Assembly (NCBI GenBank): GCA_009936775.1
Contig: JAACDW010000016.1
Coordinates: forward strand, 1 to 38,393
Origin: Pseudomonadota bacterium
GTDB lineage: Bacteria; Pseudomonadota; Gammaproteobacteria; Pseudomonadales; Azotimanducaceae
Direction of reading: 5' to 3'
DNA: 38,393 nucleotides
The notes beneath the pieces are model-generated. The model did no database searches and was not told the origin of the DNA. It saw only the letters and a program-made list of their open reading frames with translations. This document shows, in pieces, positions 9,070 through 16,340 of the stretch; the stretch's first letter is position 1; each line of letters starts with the position of its first letter. Both the position numbers and the translations under genes were made by a program.

Positions 9070-9870
9070 CTAGCCGCCAAAATTTTCCTCATCGCGCAGG
9101 GTAAAAATCTCGCAGCCGTCAGCCGTTACCATCAGTGTGTGTTCCCACTGCGCCGACAGCTTGTGGTCCTTGGTTACCGCTGTCCACTGATCCGGCAGAA
9201 TTTTAATATGCCGTTTGCCTGCATTGATCATTGGTTCGATAGTAAAGGACATGCCCTCGTCGAGGATCACACCGGTGCCCGGGCGTCCGTAATGCAAAAC
9301 CTGCGGATCATCGTGGAAGACCTTGGCGATGCCGTGGCCGCAGAATTCGCGCACCACGCTGAAGTGGTTGCTCTCGGCATGCCGCTGAATGGCGTAGCCA
9401 ATATCGCCTAGGCGCGCTCCAGGGCGTACCTGCTCAATACCCTTGTACATACATTCTTGGGTAATTTTGCTCAGGCGCTTGGCCATGATCGACGGCTCAC
9501 CAGCGAAGAACATTTTGCTGGTGTCGCCGTGGTAGCCATCCTTTATTACCGTGATATCGATGTTAATGGCGTCGCCGTTCTTGAGTTTTTTGCCCAAACT
9601 TGGGATGCCATGGCAAACCACATGATTAACACTGGTGCAGATCGACTTGGGGAAGGGCATCTGACCACCGCCACCGCCATAGTTTAGTGGCGCGGGAATG
9701 CAGCCCAGTTCATCGACAATGAAGCGATGGCAGATCTGGTCCAGTTCCTCTGTGCTGACGCCCGGCTGCACATGCGCGCCAATCATTTCCAGCACTGATG
9801 CCGCAGCTCGTCCAGCTGCCCGCATGCCCAAGAGGTCGGTCTCGTTCTTTATCCGCGCTGTCATGGGCAA
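9070..9870 (-). CDS. map: Methionine aminopeptidase, type I
   Basis: ARIKNETDLLGMRAAGRAAASVLEMIG...SICTSVNHVVCHGIPS...GDAINIDITVIKDGYHGDTSKMF...VREFCGHGIAKVFHDDPQVLHYG...MSFTIEPMIN; divergent from rpsB as is typical. Confidence 0.96.
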   Translation of the reverse strand: MPMTARIKNETDLLGMRAAGRAAASVLEMIGAHVQPGVSTEELDQICHRFIVDELGCIPAPLNYGGGGGQMPFPKSICTSVNHVVCHGIPSLGKKLKNGDAINIDITVIKDGYHGDTSKMFFAGEPSIMAKRLSKITQECMYKGIEQVRPGARLGDIGYAIQRHAESNHFSVVREFCGHGIAKVFHDDPQVLHYGRPGTGVILDEGMSFTIEPMINAGKRHIKILPDQWTAVTKDHKLSAQWEHTLMVTADGCEIFTLRDEENFGG

Positions 9871-9895
9871 AATCCGTTTATCTCAGAAAGTCGTT

Positions 9896-9906
9896 TGTGG
9901 TATAAC
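9896..9906 (+). promoter_or_regulatory. Putative rpsB promoter: extended -10 element TGTGGTATAAC
   Basis: TGTGG+TATAAC at 9896-9906 in the map/rpsB divergent intergenic region; TG-N-TATAAC is an extended -10. About 17 nt upstream only a weak -35 (TTATCT, 9878-9883), as expected for extended -10 promoters. Resembles my recollection of the conserved gammaproteobacterial rpsB promoter. Confidence 0.65.
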
Positions 9907-10060
9907 ACGCGCCGCGTCAGCAACGGCTTGGCCGCTATTGACCGAAACAACCAAGTCTACAGGTTGCGCTGCGTCCGCTAAGGCAAGTTTTGCTTGCCAT
10001 AAAGCGGCGCAGTATAGACAACTTGAGACGGATAAAAAATTGTCTGCTTCGACACGAGTT

Positions 10061-10143
10061 CCCGGGTGCTGGACGTAACTTCTTGTGAAAGAAGCTGCGC
10101 CGGTTGGAGCTTGGGAAGCATGGCAAAAAGTTAACCCGGAGCA
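10061..10143 (+). ncRNA. Putative structured rpsB 5' leader (S2-autoregulation / t44-type leader candidate)
   Basis: Perfect hairpin CTTCTT(10079-10084)-GTGA-AAGAAG(10089-10094), and CCGGGT (10062-10067) complementary to ACCCGG (10134-10139), which overlaps the probable rpsB Shine-Dalgarno region (CCGGAG upstream of ATG 10144). Confidence 0.5.
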
Positions 10144-11046
10144 ATGAAAATGACTGTAAGTATGCGAGACATGCTGGCCGCTGGCGTGCACTTTGGCCAC
10201 CAGACCCGATTCTGGAACCCCAAGATGGCCCCCTACATTTTTGGGGCGAGAAACAAGATTCATATCATCAATCTTGAGAAAACTGTCCCAGCCTTTAACG
10301 AGGCCCTTGTCGAAGTGCGCAACATGGCATCGAAGGGCAAGAAGGTAATGTTCGTCGGCACCAAGCGAGCGGCCGCCAAGGTAATAGCGGAGCAAGCAAC
10401 GCGGGTAGGCATGCCCTACGTGGACCAGCGGTGGTTGGGCGGTATGCTCACCAACTATAAGACGATCCGCCAATCTATTAAGCGGCTGATCGATCTTGAA
10501 ACCGAATCTCAAGATGGCACCTTCGATCTGCTATCGAAAAAAGAAGCCCTGTTGCGTACGCGCATGATGAACAAGCTGCAAAGCAGTTTGGGCGGTATCA
10601 AAGAAATGGGCGGGTTGCCTGACGCCATCTTTGTCGTAGACGTGCAGCACGAACATATTGCGATTACCGAAGCTAACAAACTCGGCATTCCAGTAATTGG
10701 GGTAGTCGACAGCAACAGTGATCCGGTTGGCGTAGACCATGTGATCCCCGGTAACGACGATGCGATCCGCGCGATTCGTCTCTACGTCACGGCCGTTGCC
10801 GATGCGGTAGCGGAGGGTAAGGCCAACGTAGCAACTCAGGTTGATCCGGAAGAATTTGTTGAAATAGACGAAAATACGGCAGCGCCGACGGCGGAAATCT
10901 CCGAGGCCGTTGCGGCCAGCGTCAACGAAGCTTTTGCTGCAGAAGACGAAGCCAAGGCAGCCGAAGCGGCCGCGGCGGCGGCAAGTGCACCAGCCCAGAG
11001 CACAGACGCCGCTGACGATAGCGCGACTGACGCGGGTAAGGAGTAG
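10144..11046 (+). CDS. rpsB: 30S ribosomal protein S2 with an extended Ala/Glu-rich C-terminal tail
   Basis: [49 protein letters not shown]...[20 protein letters not shown]...[30 protein letters not shown]. Confidence 0.97.
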   Translation: MKMTVSMRDMLAAGVHFGHQTRFWNPKMAPYIFGARNKIHIINLEKTVPAFNEALVEVRNMASKGKKVMFVGTKRAAAKVIAEQATRVGMPYVDQRWLGGMLTNYKTIRQSIKRLIDLETESQDGTFDLLSKKEALLRTRMMNKLQSSLGGIKEMGGLPDAIFVVDVQHEHIAITEANKLGIPVIGVVDSNSDPVGVDHVIPGNDDAIRAIRLYVTAVADAVAEGKANVATQVDPEEFVEIDENTAAPTAEISEAVAASVNEAFAAEDEAKAAEAAAAAASAPAQSTDAADDSATDAGKE

Positions 11047-11049
11047 TAC

Positions 11050-11910
11050 ATGGCAATTTCAGCTGCGATGGTGAAAGAGCTTCGTGAACGCACGGGCTTA
11101 GGGATGATGGACTGCAAGAAAGCGCTGGCAGAAGCCGATGGCGATATGGACAAAGCCATCGAGGACCTGCGCAAAAAAAGTTCTCTGAAAGCTGCTAAGA
11201 AAGCCGGTCGTACTGCGGCCAATGGCCTGTTAGGGGTCAAGGTGGCCGAAGACGGTTCGCGTATGGCCATGGTGGAAGTCAATATTGAAACTGACTTTGC
11301 GGCAAAGAACGAAAAGTTTATCGCCTTTGTGAGTAAGGTTGCCCAGACCCTGTTTGAAAGTGGCGATATGGACGCTGTTACCCAGTCCTTGAATGCCGAA
11401 CGCGAAACATTGGTGCAAGAAATAGGCGAAAATATGTCCATCCGCCGAGGCCAGTTGGTGGAATCCACTGAGGGCGGTTTGAGCTACTACATGCACGGTG
11501 ACCAGCGTCGCGCGGCCATTGTGCAGTTGGCGTCAAAACACGACGAGCTAGGCCGAGATCTGGCCATGCATGTCGTGGCCATTAACCCCATGGTGGTGAA
11601 GAGCGAAGACGTTGCCGCTGATGTGCTGGAAAAAGAACGTGAAATTTATCTATCCCAAGCCCAAGACAGCGGTAAGCCAGAAGAGATTGTTGCCAAAATG
11701 GTCGAGGGGCGGGTTAAGAAATACCTCGCTGAAGTCAGTTTGCTCGATCAACCCTTCGTCAAAGACGGCAACACTAAGGTAGGGGCACTGGTAAAGCAGG
11801 CAAACACACAGGTGCTGCAGTTTATCCGCTACGAAGTGGGTGAGGGCATTGAGGTCGAAGCAGCCGATTTTGCTGCCGAAGTAGCGGCCCAACTAGCAGA
11901 TAGCGATTAA
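11050..11910 (+). CDS. tsf: Elongation factor Ts
   Basis: MAISAAMVKELRERTGLGMMDCKKALAEADGDMDKAIEDLRKKSSLKAAKKAGRTAANGLLGVKV; directly after rpsB. Confidence 0.97.
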   Translation: MAISAAMVKELRERTGLGMMDCKKALAEADGDMDKAIEDLRKKSSLKAAKKAGRTAANGLLGVKVAEDGSRMAMVEVNIETDFAAKNEKFIAFVSKVAQTLFESGDMDAVTQSLNAERETLVQEIGENMSIRRGQLVESTEGGLSYYMHGDQRRAAIVQLASKHDELGRDLAMHVVAINPMVVKSEDVAADVLEKEREIYLSQAQDSGKPEEIVAKMVEGRVKKYLAEVSLLDQPFVKDGNTKVGALVKQANTQVLQFIRYEVGEGIEVEAADFAAEVAAQLADSD

Positions 11911-11913
11911 ACC

Positions 11914-12615
11914 TTGCCGCGACTGCTGCTGAAACTCAGTGGGGAAGCCCTAGGCGGTGACAGTGGGCAGGGTATCGATCCTGCGGTTCTGGAACATTTT
12001 TGTCGGCAGATACAGGGCGCAGTGGACGCTGGAATTGAGCTTGGGGTGGTCGTCGGTGGCGGCAACCTGTTTCGTGGCGCGGCACTTTCCGCAGCTGGAA
12101 TGGATCGGGTGGTCGGCGACCGCATGGGTATGCTGGCCACCGTTATGAACGCCTTGGCGCTGGGAGACTTTCTCACTCGGCAGGGCATTGCCACTCAGGT
12201 CTACAGCGCTACGGGTATTCCCGGCATCGTAGCGGCTTACGATCGCGATCAGGCGCTGGGAGCTATCGCTCATGGCAAGGTAGTGATCCTAAGCGGAGGC
12301 ACCGGCAACCCATTGTTCACGACGGATACCGCAGCTTGTTTGCGGGGCATCGAACTGGCTGCTGATGCAGTACTCAAGGCCACTAATGTCGATGGCGTGT
12401 ATAGCGCTGACCCGAAAAAAGACCCCAGTGCGACGCGCTACACACGCGTGACTTTTGATCAGGTGATAGAACAGCAGCTTGGTGTTATGGATCTTACTGC
12501 CATGGTACTGTGCCGCGACCACGCCATGCCCATTGTGGTATTCGATGTGCAAAAGGATAGTGCACTGGTGGCAATCAGTGAGGGAGCCGACATCGGCACG
12601 CGAGTAGAAGTCTGA
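11914..12615 (+). CDS. pyrH: UMP kinase (probable TTG start)
   Basis: PRLLLKLSGEALGGDSGQGIDPAVL...VVGGGNLFRGAAL...ATNVDGVYSADPKKDPSATRY...MDLTAMVLCRDHAMPIVVFD; directly after tsf. Confidence 0.95.
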   Translation: MPRLLLKLSGEALGGDSGQGIDPAVLEHFCRQIQGAVDAGIELGVVVGGGNLFRGAALSAAGMDRVVGDRMGMLATVMNALALGDFLTRQGIATQVYSATGIPGIVAAYDRDQALGAIAHGKVVILSGGTGNPLFTTDTAACLRGIELAADAVLKATNVDGVYSADPKKDPSATRYTRVTFDQVIEQQLGVMDLTAMVLCRDHAMPIVVFDVQKDSALVAISEGADIGTRVEV

Positions 12616-12742
12616 AGCGCTGGCTCGACGGTTGGACGAGGTGCTAGCTGAGGTGGTCCGACTTGGGCGTCTCTTGTCGCGACTGAAGCCCCGCTACTTT
12701 AGGGCATGGTGAAACGTAAAACGGGGAGATGAGGAAGTACTC

Positions 12743-13300
12743 GTGATAGACGAAATATTGCAGGATGCAGACGAGCGCATGGGTAAAACCCTAGACGCTT
12801 TAGCCAATACCTTTGGTAGAATCCGCACCGGCCGCGCCAACCCAGCCTTACTCGATGGCATAACAGTCGACTACTACGGTGTCGCCACACCGCTTAATCA
12901 GGTGGCCTCGGTGTCTGTTGAAGATGCGCGAACACTGCTGCTAGCGCCTTGGGAACGGCCCTTGGTGGTGGAATTAGAAAAAGCCATCCTGCGCAGTGAA
13001 CTGGGCATAACGCCAGTGAATAATGGCGAGGTGATTCGCATTCCGCTGCCGCCGCTAACCGAAGAAAATCGACGGGATTTGGCGAAACAGGCCAAGGCCG
13101 AGGCGGAGAACAGTCGCGTATCTATCCGCAACATCCGGCGTGATGCCATCGCCGACATCCGCGAGTTGGTGAAAGAAAAAGAAGCATCAGAAGACGACGC
13201 CCGCCGTGGTGAAGAGCGGGCCCAAGAACACACCGATAAACGTACCGCTCAGATCGACAGTGCGCTAGCGGCAAAAGAATCCGAGTTAATGGAAATCTAA
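12743..13300 (+). CDS. frr: Ribosome recycling factor (GTG start)
   Basis: MIDEILQDADERMGKTLDALANTFGRIRTGRANPALLDGITVDYYGVATPLNQVASVSVEDARTLL...PPLTEENRRDLAKQAK. Confidence 0.97.
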   Translation: MIDEILQDADERMGKTLDALANTFGRIRTGRANPALLDGITVDYYGVATPLNQVASVSVEDARTLLLAPWERPLVVELEKAILRSELGITPVNNGEVIRIPLPPLTEENRRDLAKQAKAEAENSRVSIRNIRRDAIADIRELVKEKEASEDDARRGEERAQEHTDKRTAQIDSALAAKESELMEI

Positions 13301-13317
13301 GAGCCTACTGTCTAGCC

Positions 13318-14115
13318 ATGCAAGACCGACCCCAAGAGCCGAGTCAGGCAAAGTCACAGGCCCAGAGTGAGGCGGTGGCAGGGCCTGCACAGGCGGCATT
13401 GCTTGAAGCCGATGACCCGGTGCCCGAGCATGTCGTTATCATTATGGATGGCAACCACCGCTGGGCTAGCGCGCGACACTTACCCGGAGCCGCCGGACAC
13501 CGCGCTGGCGCAAAACGCCTGCGTCCCATCGCCGAGGCCTGTGCCGAGTTGGGCGTAAAGAGCCTGACCGTATTTGCCTTCAGCACCGAGAACTGGCATC
13601 GCCCAGAGGCCGAGGTCGGCCTGCTAATGGATCTGATGCGACATGTCATGCGTACAGAAATCGATTATCTGCATCAGCAGGGTGTGCGCTTGCGGGTGAT
13701 TGGTGAGCGCAGCCATTTCGCGCCAGATATTCAAAAGATGATGGCCGAATGTGAGGCTCTAACAGCAGACAATACGCGGCTCAGTTTGTCGGTAGCGGTA
13801 AACTTTGGCGGTCGCTGGGATATTGTCAATGCGGCACGGCATATGGCGCAAAGGGTCGCTGATGGTGAACTACAGCCAGCGCAAGTAGATGAGGCGGCTT
13901 TCGCTGGCGCCCTGAGCCTGAGCGGGCTGCCAGAGCCTGATTTGCTCATCCGCACGGGTGGTGATTACCGAATCAGTAATTTTTTGCTCTGGGATCTGGC
14001 CTATACCGAGCTGTTTTTTACCGATCTGTTTTGGCCTGATTTCGATGCGGCGGCGCTGCAAGAGGCTGTTGCTACCTATGCCCAGCGCACGCGCCGTTTC
14101 GGCGGGCGCACATAG
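13318..14115 (+). CDS. uppS: (Di)trans,poly-cis-undecaprenyl-diphosphate synthase
   Basis: HVVIIMDGNHRWASARHLPGAAGHRAGAKRLRPI...LTVFAFSTENWHRPEAEV...DLLIRTGGDYRISNFLLWDLAYTELFFTDLFWPDF. Confidence 0.96.
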   Translation: MQDRPQEPSQAKSQAQSEAVAGPAQAALLEADDPVPEHVVIIMDGNHRWASARHLPGAAGHRAGAKRLRPIAEACAELGVKSLTVFAFSTENWHRPEAEVGLLMDLMRHVMRTEIDYLHQQGVRLRVIGERSHFAPDIQKMMAECEALTADNTRLSLSVAVNFGGRWDIVNAARHMAQRVADGELQPAQVDEAAFAGALSLSGLPEPDLLIRTGGDYRISNFLLWDLAYTELFFTDLFWPDFDAAALQEAVATYAQRTRRFGGRT

Positions 14116-14116
14116 C

Positions 14117-14905
14117 ATGTTGCGTAATCGCGTCTACACCGCCCTTGGCCTCGCGGGACTGACGTTGGCGACGATTTTTCTGGCACCCTTGTGGCTGTTT
14201 GGGCTGATTTTCGGCATCGCAGCGAGTATTGGTGCCTACGAATGGGCTGCCTTTGCGGGCTGGACCGAAACTAAGCAAAGGCTGCAGTATGTAGGCGCTT
14301 TATTGGCGCTCGGCATCGTTGGCATGACCCAAGCAGAGTATTGGCCGCAGTTTATTGTCAGCGTTGGCGTACTTTGGCTGCTCGGATTCGTCAGCATACT
14401 CCTGCATCCCAAATTTTCTTGGATTTACCGTAAACCATGGTTTGTCGCGGTGCTGGGCTGGGTGCTGATGTTGTGCGCGTGGCTATGCTTGGTGACTTTA
14501 TTCCAGCAAGAGCACGGCCGCTGGTGGCTGCTGTGGCTGTTCGTGCTGACAACAGCCACAGATGTCGGCGCATTTTTCGCTGGCCGGGCGTTCGGCCAGC
14601 ATGCTCTGGCAGCAAAAGTCAGTCCGGCGAAAACCCGTGAAGGTGCTGCCGGGGGCGTGACGCTGGTCTTGCTCATTTGCGCCGGTGGTCTGGTCTTTGC
14701 GGGCGCCGTAGATTTTTACACCGCAATCGGATTGACCCTTGTAATGAGCCTAATATCCATTCTTGGTGATCTGTTTGAAAGTTTGCTGAAGCGTGTCTCT
14801 GGGGTGAAAGATTCTGGAGACATTTTGCCCGGACACGGTGGCGTGCTGGATCGAATCGACTCCATCGTCGCTGTGCTGCCCTTCTTGGTTTGGAGTATCG
14901 CCTGA
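14117..14905 (+). CDS. cdsA: Phosphatidate cytidylyltransferase
   Basis: MLRNRVYTALGLAGL...GWVLMLCAWLCL...DVGAFFAGRAFGQHALAAKVSPAKTREGAAGG...SILGDLFESLLKRVSGVKDSGDILPGHGGVLDRIDSI (CDP-diglyceride synthase signature). Confidence 0.96.
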   Translation: MLRNRVYTALGLAGLTLATIFLAPLWLFGLIFGIAASIGAYEWAAFAGWTETKQRLQYVGALLALGIVGMTQAEYWPQFIVSVGVLWLLGFVSILLHPKFSWIYRKPWFVAVLGWVLMLCAWLCLVTLFQQEHGRWWLLWLFVLTTATDVGAFFAGRAFGQHALAAKVSPAKTREGAAGGVTLVLLICAGGLVFAGAVDFYTAIGLTLVMSLISILGDLFESLLKRVSGVKDSGDILPGHGGVLDRIDSIVAVLPFLVWSIA

Positions 14906-16251
14906 CGGATTGGTTGCAATATCCGCTAGCCTTTTTACTGCTGCTGGGCGTCATCGTTGTCATACACGAGTTCGGCCATTTTTGGGTAGCCAGACGGTCT
15001 GGGGTGCATGTTGTGCGCTTTTCCGTTGGTTTTGGTCGACCACTGCTGCGTTGGTCAGATAAATACGGTACCGAATTTGTGTTGGCCATGATTCCTTTCG
15101 GCGGCTTCGTACAAATGTACGACGATCGTGATCCGGTGATTAAGGCCGAAGCGGCAGACGGCTCGGTGCCAAGCGACGCCTTGGGCTATACCCACCTGTC
15201 ACCGCTCTGGCGCATTGCCATTTCACTGGCGGGTCCCGCTGCCAACTTCGTGCTCGCGATTGTGATCTATGCGTTGCTGTTTATGCTCGGCTCACTGCAG
15301 TTCACGCCCACCTTTGCGGGTGGCGAAGCGGACAGTACCTTGGCCCAAGCTGGTGCAACCGGTCCTTTTGAGGTGATTGCGGTAGACGACAACCCAGTGC
15401 AGAACTATCAAGACGTACTGATGGGGCTGGGTGATCGCCTTGGCGAAAGTGGCAACATTGTGCTGAGCGTCACCGATTTATCTACCCATCAAGCCTCGGA
15501 TATCGTTTTGCCGATTGACAACTGGCATCGTGGCCAAGGCGAACCGGATCTGCTTGGCTCTTTAGACTTGCAGCCGATCCGCTTAAGTATTGTCGGACAA
15601 GTGGTTGCAGGCTCGGCAGCCGAGAGAGCGGGGCTGCAAAGCGGGGACTGGATTGTCGCAGTTGACGGACAGCCCATTTCGCAATGGTCGCAATGGGTAG
15701 AGTACATTGTTGCCTCGCCGGCCAGAGCATTGTCCTTTGCGGTGCTGCGCGAGGGTCGGCGCATTTACATCAGCGCCATTCCTGAAGCCGTCGCCGCAGC
15801 CGACGGAACCGTTATCGGCCGTTTGGGCATTGCGCCAGTACGCGAAAAAGTGCAGTACGGGCCGCTCAAAGCCATTCAATTAGGGGCCGCTAAGACCTGG
15901 GATATGACGGTGATGACGCTGGCCATGATGAAAAAAATGATCGTCGGCAGTGTGTCCGCAGAGAACCTTGTAGGTCCGGTTGGCATCGTAAAAATTGCCG
16001 GCGACTCGGCCCGAGTGGGGTGGCAGTTTTTTCTCAACATCATGGCGCTGATGAGCGTCTCACTGGGCGTGCTTAACTTGTTGCCTATCCCTATGCTTGA
16101 TGGCGGCCATGTGGTGTTTACCAGCATCGAGATGCTGCGCGGCAAACCCCTGTCCGAGCGGCTGCAAATGAGCATCATGCAGGTAGGTATTGTGCTGCTT
16201 GGTGCGGTAATGATTTTTGTCACCTACAACGATTTGGCTCGACTGTTGTAG
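14890..16251 (+). CDS. rseP: RIP metalloprotease RseP (site-2 protease, PDZ domains)
   Basis: VVIHEFGHFWVARRSGVHVVRFSVGFGRPLLRW (HExxH), AGSAAERAGLQSGDWIVAVDGQPI PDZ, GVLNLLPIPMLDGGHVVF; upstream of bamA. Confidence 0.95.
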   Translation: MEYRLTDWLQYPLAFLLLLGVIVVIHEFGHFWVARRSGVHVVRFSVGFGRPLLRWSDKYGTEFVLAMIPFGGFVQMYDDRDPVIKAEAADGSVPSDALGYTHLSPLWRIAISLAGPAANFVLAIVIYALLFMLGSLQFTPTFAGGEADSTLAQAGATGPFEVIAVDDNPVQNYQDVLMGLGDRLGESGNIVLSVTDLSTHQASDIVLPIDNWHRGQGEPDLLGSLDLQPIRLSIVGQVVAGSAAERAGLQSGDWIVAVDGQPISQWSQWVEYIVASPARALSFAVLREGRRIYISAIPEAVAAADGTVIGRLGIAPVREKVQYGPLKAIQLGAAKTWDMTVMTLAMMKKMIVGSVSAENLVGPVGIVKIAGDSARVGWQFFLNIMALMSVSLGVLNLLPIPMLDGGHVVFTSIEMLRGKPLSERLQMSIMQVGIVLLGAVMIFVTYNDLARLL

Positions 16252-16340
16252 GTCGCCCGTTTAACCTTGCGTCTCCTCTCAGACGGCCGCCGTCTCATGT
16301 TGTTTGGGGATGACATGTTGATTTTGGCTAAAGTAAGAAC

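Noticed and set aside
9883-10512. 209-aa minus-strand ORF over the rpsB upstream region and start
   Set aside because: Spans the rpsB promoter/leader and the antisense of conserved rpsB coding sequence; no recognisable motif.
10836-11468. 210-aa minus-strand ORF antisense to rpsB/tsf
   Set aside because: Ser/Ala-rich translation mirrors the Ala-rich S2 tail and tsf on the other strand; shadow ORF.
13438-13470. UppS motif MDGNHRWA instead of the common MDGNGRWA
   Set aside because: This position varies (N also occurs in gammaproteobacteria, from memory), and all other UppS motifs are intact.
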